Shown here: one piece after another, positions 18,888-28,833 of the stretch
Numbering within the stretch: position 1 is the stretch's first letter
Layout: the number at the start of each line of letters is the position of its first letter
DNA from: Paenibacillus sp. CC-CFT747
GTDB taxonomy: Bacteria; Bacillota; Bacilli; Paenibacillales; NBRC-103111
DNA: 64,000 nt
Reading direction: 5' to 3'
Assembly: GCA_030323305.1 (NCBI GenBank)
Contig: CP106741.1
Coordinates: 1,576,001-1,640,000, forward strand
Made by a program: the position numbers and the translations under genes
Notes under the pieces: generated by a model
What the model saw: the letters and a program-made list of their open reading frames with translations, nothing else
Database searches by the model: none
What the model was told of the DNA's origin: nothing

Positions 18888-20258
18888 TTGCCTGTACCGG
18901 ACCGGCCGGCTACTTACCCGTCCTCCCAAAGAAAGCTCTACCTGCTTATGCTGCTTGCCGTGCCGCTGGCCGGCGAGCTGAAATTCTACCCGTTCCCGCT
19001 GGACTTCCGGGTCAGCCTCGGCACCTCGGTCTTTCTCTTCTTCCTGCTTTGGCTCGACCGCTTCTCCCCGCTGCTCTGCGGACTGGGGGCCGGGGCGGCG
19101 GTGATGCTCTTTCGCATGGTGGAGGACGGGATCGCAGCCCGAACCGCCGGGCTCGTCCCCGGATCCTCCGTGAGCTTCTGGGATTCTCTTGTTGGCCATT
19201 ATCCGGCCTTCTCTTTCTACTTGACCTATGCCGGCGTCGCCGCAATACTCGGCCTTTCGCGCTATCGTTATCGTCCCGCCTTGGTCGGAGGCATTGCCGT
19301 GGCGGCCGAAACCGCCGCCAATCTCGTCGAGCTCGCTTTCCGCACCATCCCGCGGGATTTCCCGATCACTCTTCTCGACTTCGGGGAAATCGTGCTGCTC
19401 GCCGTCATCCGGAGCTTCTTCGCGCTCGGCTTCTATACGATCGTGCTGCTCCGCCAATCCGAGCAGGAAGCGGAGCTTCAGCGCCGTCAGAAGGAACGGA
19501 TCCTCCTGCTCGTCTCGGACCTGTACCAGGATGCCTTTCATCTTAAGAAAACGTTAACCGCCGCGGAAAGGATCACCCGGGACGGATATGACCTGTACCG
19601 CCGGCTGAACCAGACGGACAACGGGACAGAATCCGCCAAAAGCCTGGCGCCCCGCCTGCTTCGGCTGGCCGGTGAGGTGCACGACATCAAGAAGGACAAC
19701 CAGCGCATCTATGCCGGACTGTCCCGGCTCATCACCCGTGAAGGCTCGGAAGATTATCTCCCTCTGAAGGAGTTGGGGGAGATTCTCCTCCAAGCGAACC
19801 GCAATTACGCCGCTCTCCTGGGCAAAACGGTAACGTTCACCTTCCACGCTCCGGACAGCCTGCCGGTCCATGCGTACACGGTGCTGTCTCTGCTGAACAA
19901 CCTGGTCGCCAATGCCGTGGAGGCCCTCGAAGGAGAAAGGGAAGGGCACATCCGGGCCGAGGCCTTTCGCGAAGGCGACCGGTTGATCCTTCGTGTGGAG
20001 GACAACGGTCCCGGGATTCCGGAGCGAAGCCGGGAGGTCGTCTTCGAACCGGGCTTTACGACCAAGTACGATTCCGCCGGCGAGGCTTCCACCGGCATCG
20101 GCCTGTCCTATGTCAGGCAGACGGTCCAAGAGCTGGGCGGCTCGGTGCGGCTCGATGCCGGCTCCGGCGAGCGTCCGGGAACTGTGTTCCGCCTGGAACT
20201 GCCGCTGGAACGAATTTCACCCGAGGAGGAACCCCATGCGCTTCTACATCGTGGATGA
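18888..20258 (+). CDS. Sensor histidine kinase, GlnK/YcbA-like
   Basis: 456 residues from TTG 18888, with GAAGGAGGG seven bases upstream. Five to six membrane segments fill residues 17-200. A coiled linker and an unusual H-box (GEVHDIKKDNQR, about 264-275) follow, then N-box LNNLVANAVEAL (about 336-347), DNGPGIP and TGIGLSYVRQ. The membrane sensor plus HDIKKD H-box and the YcbB-domain regulator that follows match the B. subtilis GlnK/GlnL glutamine-sensing pair. It overlaps the regulator gene by 23 bases. Symporter, aspartase and malic enzyme genes 2.4 kb downstream are candidate targets. The ligand is inferred to be an amino acid or dicarboxylate. Confidence 0.85.
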   Translation: MPVPDRPATYPSSQRKLYLLMLLAVPLAGELKFYPFPLDFRVSLGTSVFLFFLLWLDRFSPLLCGLGAGAAVMLFRMVEDGIAARTAGLVPGSSVSFWDSLVGHYPAFSFYLTYAGVAAILGLSRYRYRPALVGGIAVAAETAANLVELAFRTIPRDFPITLLDFGEIVLLAVIRSFFALGFYTIVLLRQSEQEAELQRRQKERILLLVSDLYQDAFHLKKTLTAAERITRDGYDLYRRLNQTDNGTESAKSLAPRLLRLAGEVHDIKKDNQRIYAGLSRLITREGSEDYLPLKELGEILLQANRNYAALLGKTVTFTFHAPDSLPVHAYTVLSLLNNLVANAVEALEGEREGHIRAEAFREGDRLILRVEDNGPGIPERSREVVFEPGFTTKYDSAGEASTGIGLSYVRQTVQELGGSVRLDAGSGERPGTVFRLELPLERISPEEEPHALLHRG

Positions 20259-21190
20259 CGATCCGGCCGTCCGGCATATGCTGGCCGAGCTGATTGAGGA
20301 CGAAGAGCTCGGTACCGTAGCCGGCGAGGCCGCCGACGGAGCGGCGGTCGAGGCGGACGTGCTCACCCTCAAGAAGGCCGACGTGCTTCTCATCGACCTG
20401 CTCATGCCGGGAAGGGACGGGATCGAAACCGTCCGCTCCTTGGCGGAGCCTACACGGGCAAAATCATCATGCTCTCGCAGGTCGAATCCAAGGACATGAT
20501 CGCCGAAGCTTATTCCTCGGCCTTGACTACTACATCACGAAGCCGATCAACCGGGTCGAGGTCGTCTCCGTGATCCGCAAGGTCGCCGAGCGGCTTCAGC
20601 TCGAGCGCTCGATCCACGCTATCCGCCGGTCGCTCTCCGGGCTGCCCGGGGACGGGCCGGGCTACGCGGACAGCGCGTCGGCTGGCGGATCGGCCGGCCC
20701 CGCCGGACGGTCCGGCCCGCCCGCGGCGGACCGCCTGCTCGCGGCCGGGCGCGCGCATCTCGCCGAGCTCGGCCTTATCGGCGAAGCCGGCAGCGCCGAC
20801 CTGCTGGACATGCTCCGGGCGGCGGCGGAGCTCGACCGCGAAACGTCCTTCGGCCGGGACTTCCCGGCGCTGAAGGACATCTTCGAGCGGGCCGCCGTGA
20901 CCCGGCTCGGACCGGAGGCGGAGCCCGCCGCGGTCCAGAAGGAGGTCAAGGCCGCGGAGCAGCGCGTCCGCCGGGCACTGCAGCAGGCGCTGGCGCATCT
21001 CGCCTCGCTCGGCCTGACGGACTTCGGAAGTCCCGTTTTCGAGGCGTACGCCGCGAAATATTTTGACTTCACGGAAGTCCGGAAGAAGATGCTCGAGCTC
21101 GAGCAGGAGGCGCCGCCCTCTTCCCCGAAGCTGAACATCAAGAAGTTTCTGCAGGTGCTGTATTACGAGAGCAAGCCCTCTTCACCTTAA
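20236..21190 (+). CDS. Response regulator with C-terminal YcbB domain, GlnL-like (frameshifts near 20447 and 20520)
   Basis: About 318 residues after two one-base repairs. The receiver begins MRFYIVDDDPAVRHM, carries the phospho-acceptor in LLIDLLMPGRDG (about residue 54) and the conserved Lys in YYITKPI. The C-terminal half (about 175-318) matches the YcbB output domain used by GlnL (LKDIFERAA, then LGLTDFGSPVFEAYAAKYFDF). The breaks are a missing G after TTGG near 20447 and after TCGG near 20520. It is the phospho-relay partner of the overlapping kinase. A Gly/Ala/Pro-rich interdomain linker of very high GC lies at about 20650-20740. Confidence 0.85.
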
Positions 21191-21215
21191 TTTCATTGGC
21201 AATCGCCCGCCAAAA

Positions 21216-21254
21216 AAGACGTTCCCCCGCCTGAATTTTCAGGGAGAACGTCTT
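21216..21254. terminator. Bidirectional intrinsic terminator
   Basis: AAGACGTTC (21216-21224) pairs with GAACGTCTT (21246-21254), with inner CCTG/CAGG pairing. T-rich tails follow on both strands. It lies between the regulator and the convergent DUF2167 gene. Confidence 0.85.
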
Positions 21255-21338
21255 CTTCTTGTCCATATCTCCAGTCAGCGGCTTCAGAGGGAACCCCACC
21301 CTAAGCAAGGGGTGACGACCAACCCCTATCCCCTGCCG

Positions 21339-22472
21339 CTAAGCTCCGGAGCCCGGAGGGGTCGTCGACCGGCTTCCCGGCAGCGTGGTGCCGCCCGGCT
21401 GCTCATCGGAAGCCGCAGGACCTTCCTGCTGCTCCATCCGCTGCCCTTTCCCCTCCGTCTGCTCCGTCTGCTCCGTCTGCTCCATCCGCTGCAAGGATCC
21501 AGCCTCCGCGCCTCCATTCTCCGCGCGCTGAACCGGCTCCGCCAGCGGGGACTCGTCCACCGGGCGCGCCGGCTGCAGCTGCTCGAACGACAGCCCCAGT
21601 GGCTGCTCCGCCAGCTTCTTCTTCCTGCCGCGGATGAAGCGCCAAGCCGCACCAAGCGCCACCACGATCAGCACTCCGAACTTCTTCAGGCCGATCAGAA
21701 GCAGCGCCAGCAGCCCGACCTTCTTGGCGACGGCCAGACCGGCTCCGCCCAGGATCAAGCCGGTGAGGCCGTACTTGGACATTTTGTCCGTGGACTTGTC
21801 GAAGTCCTCGTAGCGCTGTCCCGCCTTCACCGTAAAACCATTCAGCACCTTGGCCTCCATCTCCTGGCGGGATGCTGCCAAATGCTCCGGATCCGAGACG
21901 AGCACGGCCGATATGTATCCTTCGCGCGTTAGCAGACGGACGTTATAGTTGACCAGCTTCTCGTTGCTGCCCGAGTGGCCAAGAATCGACCAGGTCAGGT
22001 TATGCAGCTTCTCGTCATACTGGGGCTCGCTTTCCCAGCCGTCCACGTACAGCTTGTTTTCCTCCGTCTTGCCTTCATTCGCTTCCTCCGTGCCGTCCTT
22101 GTAGCTCTTCAGAAGCGTCTTGGCGTCGATCTCATCTTTTTCATCGTCCGCAATATGTCCGGGCTCCTCATATTCGAAGAATAAGGCCCAGGCCTGGTCC
22201 TCGGCCTTCGGGAAGACGGAGCCGATTTCCGTGCCGGAAGGAGTGCCTCCGTTCTCTTTCTGGAAGGTTTGGCTGTCTTTTCCATTCAGAAATACATAAT
22301 CCGAGCCGAGCTTAAGCTCCGCCAGATTATCTCCGACCGGAACCGTCTGCCCCGTTCCTTCCACCCAATTCAAGTCGGCCGGCGCCGCGTAGGCCCCTGC
22401 CGGAATCCCTGCCGCTAGCAGGAGGGCCAATAGCCCCGTACCCAGTTTGGTTCTCCACCGTCTGTTCTTCAA
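21339..22472 (-). CDS. DUF2167 family membrane protein
   Basis: 377 intact residues. A signal peptide (about 1-29, cut after AGAYA) is followed by an extracytoplasmic DUF2167 domain (about 30-245) with WVEGTGQTVPVG, DYVFLNGKDSQTF, PKAEDQAWALFFEYEEPGHI and LTWSILGHSGSNEKLVNYN. Two membrane segments at about 250-290 carry the family GLAVAKKVG motif. The cytosolic tail (about 290-377) is Gln/Glu/Pro-rich and includes a short EQT-x repeat from a CCGTCTGCT array. Function of the family is unknown; it is often linked to envelope stress. Convergent with the GlnL-like gene. Confidence 0.85.
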   Translation of the reverse strand: MKNRRWRTKLGTGLLALLLAAGIPAGAYAAPADLNWVEGTGQTVPVGDNLAELKLGSDYVFLNGKDSQTFQKENGGTPSGTEIGSVFPKAEDQAWALFFEYEEPGHIADDEKDEIDAKTLLKSYKDGTEEANEGKTEENKLYVDGWESEPQYDEKLHNLTWSILGHSGSNEKLVNYNVRLLTREGYISAVLVSDPEHLAASRQEMEAKVLNGFTVKAGQRYEDFDKSTDKMSKYGLTGLILGGAGLAVAKKVGLLALLLIGLKKFGVLIVVALGAAWRFIRGRKKKLAEQPLGLSFEQLQPARPVDESPLAEPVQRAENGGAEAGSLQRMEQTEQTEQTEGKGQRMEQQEGPAASDEQPGGTTLPGSRSTTPPGSGA

Positions 22473-22691
22473 GCTGCATGTTCCTCTCTCTCTTTAATTT
22501 GGCAATAAATAGCAGGGTACTATTACCCAGTTTCTCCCGTCAAGAACCAACCTATTTCCCTATCTTTCTTTTGGGGCTTTTGTAGGTTTATGTAGGATGG
22601 TCTAGTTCCGCCTCTATCATGGTAATCTGCCGGTCAATAGATTCGGTTTGCAAACCAGTAGTAAAGCGTTTTCAGAAGAGGAGGAACCGAT
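22473..22691 (+). promoter_or_regulatory. Promoter region of the symporter/aspartase/malic enzyme run, with TTTTG direct repeats
   Basis: The 219-base gap holds TTTTGGGGCTTTTGT (22569-22583), two TTTTG repeats nine bases apart. B. subtilis GlnL is reported to bind TTTTGT repeats with ten-base spacing, so this is a candidate but inexact site. No clear -35/-10 pair was found. Confidence 0.3.
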
Positions 22692-23978
22692 ATGAGAAAA
22701 ATTAGCTTGGCTTGGCAAATCATCATCGGCCTGACGCTCGGGATAGCGGTCGGGGCGGTGTTCTATGGAAATCCGGCTGTTTCCACTTATCTGCAGCCGA
22801 TTGGCGATATTTTTATGCGTCTTATCAAAATGATCGTCGTTCCCATCGTCATCTCCACCCTGATTGTCGGAGTGGCCGGGGTAGGCGACGTCAAGAAGCT
22901 CGGAAGGCTCGGAGGCAAAACCCTGCTCTATTTTGAAGTTGTCACAACGGTTGCGATTCTCATCGGATTGCTTTTTGCCAATGTGATCAAGCCCGGAGCC
23001 GGAGTCGATACCTCCCATCTGGCCAAATCCGACATTTCCAAGTACGTGGAAACGACCGCGACCACCAAAGGCCACGGCATCGTCGATACGTTCGTTCATA
23101 TTGTGCCTACCAATGTATTTGACGCCATTGTCAAAGGCGATATGCTCGCCATCATCTTCTTCTCTGTCCTGTTCGGCCTGGGCATTGCGGTAATCGGGGA
23201 ACGGGGCAAGCCGGTGCTGAATTTCTTCCAGGGCGTGTCCGACGGCATGTTCTGGGTAACGAACCAGGTCATGAAGCTGGCTCCGTTCGGGGTTTTTGCC
23301 TTGATCGGGGTTACGGTGTCGAAGTTCGGGGTTTCTTCCCTCATCCCGCTTGGCAAGCTCGTGCTGTCCGTTTACGGGGCCATGCTGTTCTTCATCCTCG
23401 TGGTGCTTGGGGTCATCGCCAAGATGGCGGGAACTAGTATTATTACCCTGGCCCGCATCCTGAAGGACGAGCTTATCCTTGCCTACTCGACCGCGAGCTC
23501 CGAAGCCGTTCTGCCTAAGCTGATGGAGAAAATGGAGAAATTCGGCTGTCCGCGCTCCATCACGTCGTTCGTCATTCCTTCGGGCTATTCGTTCAACCTG
23601 GACGGCTCGACGCTGTACCAAGCGCTGGCGGCTCTGTTTATCGCCCAGATGTACGGCATTCACATGCCGATCTCGGCGCAGATCACGCTTATGCTCGTCC
23701 TGATGGTTACCTCGAAAGGTATCGCCGGCGTACCGGGCGTATCGTTCGTCGTGCTGCTCGCCACCCTCGGCTCGGTCGGGCTTCCGGTGGAAGGCCTCAT
23801 GTTCATCGTCGGCATCGACCGTCTGCTCGATATGGCCCGCACGGTCGTCAATGTATTGGGCAATTCCCTTGCCGCTGTGGTAATGTCTAAGTGGGAAGGC
23901 AAATACGATTCGACCCAGGCCGAGCAGTACAAGGAGGATGTCCGCCTTGCGGCCAAGGAGAAGGAGATCGCCGTTTAA
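22692..23978 (+). CDS. Dicarboxylate/amino acid:cation symporter (DAACS family)
   Basis: 428 intact residues with about eight membrane segments and two re-entrant loops. The signature YSTASSEAVLPKLMEKME (about 257-274), SGYSFNLDGSTLYQ (about 297-310) and the late MARTVVNVLGNSLAAVVMSKWEG (about 383-405) identify the GltP/DctA family. It takes up glutamate, aspartate or C4-dicarboxylates with H+ or Na+. The ribosome site AGAGGAGG lies seven bases before ATG 22692. Aspartase and malic enzyme genes follow on the same strand, which favours aspartate, fumarate or malate as substrate. Confidence 0.92.
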   Translation: MRKISLAWQIIIGLTLGIAVGAVFYGNPAVSTYLQPIGDIFMRLIKMIVVPIVISTLIVGVAGVGDVKKLGRLGGKTLLYFEVVTTVAILIGLLFANVIKPGAGVDTSHLAKSDISKYVETTATTKGHGIVDTFVHIVPTNVFDAIVKGDMLAIIFFSVLFGLGIAVIGERGKPVLNFFQGVSDGMFWVTNQVMKLAPFGVFALIGVTVSKFGVSSLIPLGKLVLSVYGAMLFFILVVLGVIAKMAGTSIITLARILKDELILAYSTASSEAVLPKLMEKMEKFGCPRSITSFVIPSGYSFNLDGSTLYQALAALFIAQMYGIHMPISAQITLMLVLMVTSKGIAGVPGVSFVVLLATLGSVGLPVEGLMFIVGIDRLLDMARTVVNVLGNSLAAVVMSKWEGKYDSTQAEQYKEDVRLAAKEKEIAV

Positions 23979-24071
23979 ACGGCGAAGAAGCCTTAGCTCG
24001 GCAGGTAAGCTTAGAAGCCGGGCAGAATGTGCACCCTAAACCAGTATCTAGGACAAAGGAGCTATCCGACC

Positions 24072-25511
24072 ATGGCAAACCGAGTGGAATACAAGGACGA
24101 TTCCCGGATTGAACGAGATTTTCTAGGAACGAAGGAAATTCCCAAGGAAGCGTATTTCGGCATTCAGACGATGAGAGCGGCGGAGAATTTCCCGATTACC
24201 GGGTACCGCGTGCACTCCGAATTGATCCGGGCGCTGGCCATTGTCAAGAAATGCGCCGCGAAAGCCAACGAAGAAATCCGTCAGCTGCCCCCGAACCTGG
24301 CTGAGGCCATCGTCAAGGCGGCGGATGAAATCATCGGCGGCCGCTGGCACGACCAATTCATCGTGGATCCCATTCAGGGCGGCGCCGGCACGTCCATTAA
24401 CATGAACGCGAACGAAGTCATCGCAAACCGCGCCCTGGAACTGCTCGGCGAGGAGAAAGGCGACTATTTCGCGCTCAGCCCGAACTCTCATGTTAACAAA
24501 GGCCAGTCGACGAACGACGCGTTCCCGACGGCCATGCATATTGCTACCCTGACCCTGCTGGACAAGCTGCTCGCCACCATGGACGAGCTGCATGCGGCCT
24601 TTCATGCGAAGGCGGAGGAATTCGGTCCCATTATCAAAATGGGCCGCACCCACCTTCAGGACGCGGTGCCCATCCGGCTAGGCCAAGAATTCGAGGCCTA
24701 CGCCCGCGTGGTGGCCCGCGACAAGGCCCGCATCGCCCGCACGAAGGAGCACCTCTACGAGGTCAACATGGGTGCTACTGCGGTAGGAACCGGCCTGAAC
24801 GCCGATCCCGGCTATATCAAGCGCATCGTGCAGCTGCTTGCGGAAGAGAGCGCACACCCGATTGTGAGCGCCGAGCACCTCGTCGACGCGACCCAGAATA
24901 CCGACGTGTATACGGAGGTTTCGGCCGCGCTGAAGGTGTGCATGATGAACATGTCGAAGGTGGCGAACGACCTTCGCCTGATGGCATCAGGACCCCGCGC
25001 GGGCTTCGGAGAGATTACCCTCCCCGCCCGCCAGCCCGGTTCCTCCATCATGCCGGGCAAGGTCAATCCGGTCATGGCCGAGCTGATCAACCAGGTGGCG
25101 TTCCAGGTCATCGGCAACGACAACACGATCTGCCTCGCCTCCGAAGCGGGACAGCTCGAGCTGAACGTGATGGAGCCGGTCCTGTTCTTCAACCTGCTTC
25201 AGTCGCTCAGCATGATGAACCAGGCATTCCGCGTGTTCCGCACGTACTGCCTCGAAGGCATTCAGGCGAATGCTGCCCGCTGCAAAGCCTACGTGGACAA
25301 CAGCGTCGGCATCATTACCGCGCTTAACCCGCACCTGGGCTACGAAGCGGCGGCGCGCATCGCGCGCACGGCCATCGAAACGGGCCGCTCCGTCCGGGAG
25401 CTGTGCCTGGAGAACAACGTGCTGACCGAGGAAGAGCTCGACATCATTCTTAACCCTTACGAAATGACGGACCCCGGGATCGCCGGCAAGTCCCTGCTCG
25501 AAAACCAATAG
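24072..25511 (+). CDS. aspA: Aspartate ammonia-lyase (aspartase)
   Basis: 479 intact residues from ATG 24072, chosen because AAAGGAG lies nine bases upstream; the earlier ATG at 24027 lacks one. The fumarase/aspartase signature GSSIMPGKVNPV is at about 323-334. The N-terminus (FLGTKEIPKEAYFGIQTMRAAENFPITG) and GRTHLQDAVPIRLGQEF are typical of aspartase rather than class II fumarase. It splits aspartate into fumarate and ammonia as a cytosolic tetramer. It sits 93 bases after the symporter and 15 bases before the malic enzyme, so uptake, deamination and oxidation to pyruvate are encoded together. Confidence 0.92.
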   Translation: MANRVEYKDDSRIERDFLGTKEIPKEAYFGIQTMRAAENFPITGYRVHSELIRALAIVKKCAAKANEEIRQLPPNLAEAIVKAADEIIGGRWHDQFIVDPIQGGAGTSINMNANEVIANRALELLGEEKGDYFALSPNSHVNKGQSTNDAFPTAMHIATLTLLDKLLATMDELHAAFHAKAEEFGPIIKMGRTHLQDAVPIRLGQEFEAYARVVARDKARIARTKEHLYEVNMGATAVGTGLNADPGYIKRIVQLLAEESAHPIVSAEHLVDATQNTDVYTEVSAALKVCMMNMSKVANDLRLMASGPRAGFGEITLPARQPGSSIMPGKVNPVMAELINQVAFQVIGNDNTICLASEAGQLELNVMEPVLFFNLLQSLSMMNQAFRVFRTYCLEGIQANAARCKAYVDNSVGIITALNPHLGYEAAARIARTAIETGRSVRELCLENNVLTEEELDIILNPYEMTDPGIAGKSLLENQ

Positions 25512-25526
25512 AGGAGTTTTGCATCC

Positions 25527-26956
25527 ATGGCCATCTTGAAAAAAGCAAGCATCAGCATCGTCTACCGTTTGAAGCTGGAGACGGAAACCGTCTCCTTCGG
25601 GGAAATCGCCACCTCCATCGGACAGGCGGGAGGGGACATCGTCGGGATTGACATCATCTCCACCGGCAAAACGTCCACCATCCGTGACATTACCGTCAAT
25701 GTCGGGGACCAGGCCGACAGCGAGCTTATCGCGGCCCGCTTGAAGAAGCTCGACGGCGTGTCGATCATTCACATCTCCGACCGCACGTTCCTCGTGCACC
25801 TGGGCGGCAAAATTGAGATCCAGCCCAAGGTGCCGATCAAGACGCGCGACGACCTCTCCCGCGTCTATACGCCGGGCGTGGCCCAGGTGTGCACCGCCAT
25901 TGCCGAGGAGCCGTCCAAGGCGTATACGCTGACGATCAAACGCAACACGGTAGCCGTCGTCTCCGACGGAACGGCGGTGCTCGGGCTTGGCGACATCGGC
26001 CCTTCCGCAGCCATGCCGGTCATGGAGGGAAAGGCCATGCTGTTCAAGCAGATGGCCGGCGTCGATGCTTTCCCGATCTGCCTCGACACGAAGGACCCGG
26101 ACGAGATCGTCCGCATCGTAAAGGCGATGGCTCCGGCATTCGGAGGCATCAACCTGGAGGACATCTCGTCCCCCGCTGCTTCGAAATCGAAGAACGGTTG
26201 AAGCAGGAGCTCGACATTCCCGTCTTCCATGACGACCAGCACGGAACCGCCGTGGTCATGCTGGCCGGGCTGTTCAACTCCCTGCGCCTGACCGGCAAGA
26301 AGCTCGAGGACATCAAGATCATCGTGAACGGCATCGGCGCCGCCGGCATCGCGTGCACGAAGATTCTGCTCGCGGCCGGCGCCCGCAACGTGGTCGGTGT
26401 GGACCGCGCCGGCGCCATCCACCGCGGTGAGAATTACGATAACCCGCAGTGGACGCGCTATGCCGAGTTCACGAACCCGGACAACCTGTCCGGCCCGCTC
26501 AGCGAGGTCATCGCCGGTGCGGATGTCTTCATCGGCGTATCGGCGCCCGGCATTCTGAAGGTGGACGATGTCCGCCGCATGGCCGCCGACCCGATCGTCT
26601 TCGCGATGGCCAATCCCGTGCCGGAGATCGACCCGGATCTCGCCGCTCCGCATGTGCGCGTGATCGCAACCGGGCGGTCCGACCACCCGAACCAGATCAA
26701 CAATGTGCTCTGCTTCCCCGGCATCTTCCGCGGCGCCCTCGACTGCCGCGCGAAGGAAGTCAACGAAGCGATGAAGCTGGCGGCCGCGCGGGCGATCGCT
26801 TCGGTGGTGACCGATGACGAGCTGAGCGAGACGTATATCATTCCGAGCGTGTTCAACCAGAACGTGGTCCGCAAGGTGCGCGACGCCGTCATCCAGGCCG
26901 CCATCGAAACCGGCGTGGCCCGCAAAGACCCGGGCGAGATCAAAGCCGAGGTTTAA
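25527..26956 (+). CDS. Malic enzyme with N-terminal ACT domain (frameshift near 26171)
   Basis: About 476 residues after adding one C to the CCCCC run near 26171 (EDISSPRCFEIEERL). Residues 1-80 form an ACT regulatory domain (ISIVYRLKLETETVSFGEIA). The catalytic part carries VYTPGVAQVC, KRNTVAVVSDGTAVLGLGDIG and the metal-site EDI, then FHDDQHGTA and the nucleotide fold IVNGIGAAGIACTKILLAAG (about 268-287). It oxidatively decarboxylates malate to pyruvate. NAD or NADP preference is not decided here. It is the third gene of the dicarboxylate run; the ACT domain suggests feedback by an amino acid, perhaps aspartate. Confidence 0.9.
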
Positions 26957-27061
26957 GCGGGGCAGGCGGAGGCCGGCTGGCCTGACTTGATGAACTAGAT
27001 GCGAAACGCCGTCTATCGGCCCCTAGCTGCCTGCTGCACCCTCGCCTTACTTTTAACGATG

Positions 27062-27103
27062 AAAAGCCCCTCTCCTGTATGAAGATACAAGAGAGGGGCT
27101 TTT
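27062..27103 (+). terminator. Intrinsic terminator after the malic enzyme gene
   Basis: A perfect 13-bp stem, AAAAGCCCCTCTC with GAGAGGGGCTTTT, around a 16-base loop and ending in Ts. It closes the symporter-aspA-malic enzyme run about 105 bases past the stop. Confidence 0.9.
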
Positions 27104-27201
27104 ATGTTCCGATTTTTTTCCGTGAGGATTGTTCTGCTTCCTTATGATTCTCGTGTGTATCCAGACGATTTACCCGCCGGAAAAGTCAACCATACAAGGC
27201 A

Positions 27202-27646
27202 CTACGTAATCTCAAGAGGGACGCTCGCCACCATGACACCGTTGATCGTAAACGTGCAGAGGTACTCCCCGCCGCCCATTCCTCGGCCTTAAGCTCGAAC
27301 AGATGACCGGTAACGCCCGGCTCGAGCTGCCAATTCTCGTCGACCGTCACCATTCGGGAGCCGGTCCGCTTGGTGATGAGCAGGCGGGCTTGTCCGTCCT
27401 CCGGGGCATCCGGATAGCCAACCAGTACCTTCAATCCCGTCTTGCGTGAAAAGCTCGTATCCTCGTCGGTAAAGCGCAGGTTGGTATCGTTCAGCCGGTA
27501 GCCGAAGGAAAGATCATAAGCCGCCGGCAGCCCCGCGTCTCCGAAGGTTTTTCTCCCCCAAAGCTGGACAAGCCGTAAGCGATAACCAGAAGGACCGCCG
27601 CCCACATCATGACGGCCATTAGGGCTGCAGCCCGTCTCGTTCTCAA
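27202..27646 (-). CDS. Hypothetical signal-anchored protein (two frameshifts)
   Basis: About 148 residues after two repairs: one A added to AAAAA near 27551 and one G added to GGGG near 27267. The restored protein starts at TTG 27646 behind AGGAGGAGG. It has one membrane segment (ALMAVMMWAAVLLVIAYGLS) and an outer part with AAYDLSFGYRLNDTNLRF and ELKAEEWAAGEYLCTFTING, ending VASVPLEIT. The outer part reads like a small beta-rich domain. I do not recognise a family. The natural restored C-terminus argues that the gene is real. Confidence 0.55.
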
Positions 27647-27836
27647 GTTCCTCCTCCTCCTGCCTCTCCCTAAGGGGTTTTTGGTTATAGCGGTTTGCGG
27701 CCTCGACGGGGCCGGCATTCTGCTGCTATGCTGAAGGAAGTCCCTATTTCTTTAGTGGTAAAGGGTTGTGGGAATAATTAGCATACTCTGGGAAAGTATA
27801 CCACGTCCACAAGCAAAAAAACATAAGGAGCTCCGT

Positions 27837-28648
27837 ATGAAAATAAATGAATCCTCTTGGCCCGTTACCGTCTCTTCGCTGGCCTCCGACCTTCGCCGTC
27901 TGGGTGTTGCCGCCGGCATGACCCTGCTCGTCCATTCCTCCCTCAAATCGCTTAACCGGTGGGTCATCGGCGGTCCCCACGCCGTTGTTCTCGCCTTGGA
28001 GGAGGCCATCGGTCCCGGCGGAACGCTAGTTATGCCGACCCACAGCTCCGACCTCTCCGATCCCGCCCACTGGCAGAATCCTCCCGTTCCCGAGTCCTGG
28101 TGGAGCCCGATTCGGGAGGAAATGCCGCCCTTCGAGCCGGACCTGACCCCCACACGGGCCATGGGCGCCGTGGTCGAATGCTTCCGCAAGCAGAACGGCA
28201 CCCTCCGCAGCAGCCATCCGCAGGTTTCCTTCGCCGCGCGCGGCCCGAAGGCCGCTTTTCTGACAGGTGACCACTCCCTGCCAGACGGTTTGGGGGAGCG
28301 CTCCCCGCTCGCCCGCCTGTACGAAGCCGAGGGCTGGGTCCTGCTGCTCGGGGTAGGCCACGAGAACAACACCTCCCTGCACCTGTCCGAGCACCGGGCG
28401 GTGTATCCCGGGAAGAAGAAGGTGGCGCAAGGAGCCCCTGTCTTGTCGGCGGGAAGAGGGAATGGGTCACCTACGAGGACCTGGCCTACGATTCCGACGA
28501 CTTCGGGGCTTTGGGCCAGGCCTTCGAGGAAGGAACCGGGCTCGTCCGCCGGGGGACCGCGGGAGACGCCATCCTGCGGCTTATGCCCCAGCGCGACCTG
28601 GTCGACTTCGGGGTGGGTTGGATGGAACGCCGTCGCGGGCAGGCGTGA
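27837..28648 (+). CDS. AAC(3) family N-acetyltransferase (frameshift near 28436)
   Basis: About 270 residues from ATG 27837, with TAAGGAG six bases upstream. The family features LLVHSSLKSLNRWVIGG, GGTLVMPTHSSDLSDP and LLGVGHENNTSLHLSEHRA are all present. One C added to CCCC near 28436 restores PCLVGGKREWVTYEDLAYD and the end at 28648. Members are annotated as aminoglycoside 3-N-acetyltransferases using acetyl-CoA, but chromosomal Bacillales relatives such as YokD often have no proven drug activity. Resistance should not be assumed. Single gene, no mobile context. Confidence 0.85.
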
Positions 28649-28833
28649 GCCGGCCGTTCAGGGGCTTAATAGGATAGCCGTCCCTTGCTTCCAGGCCCGC
28701 CACTCCCGCCGTGAGAAATCTCCTGCTTGCATACCTTTCCCTGGAGAAAGTCATGAGGTTTCTCCTCTATTAGGATGTTCGCTCCTTTGCTAAACTGACG
28801 GTATAACAAAAGGGTGATGGGAGGAGAACTACT

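Noticed and set aside
20650..20740. Foreign or low-complexity insert in the GlnL-like regulator
   Set aside because: The very GC-rich Gly/Ala/Pro stretch fits an interdomain linker and the frame is kept.
27837..28648. Acquired aminoglycoside resistance gene
   Set aside because: The AAC(3) fold is clear, but there is no mobile element or cassette and chromosomal relatives in Bacillales often lack drug activity. Listed only as a family member.
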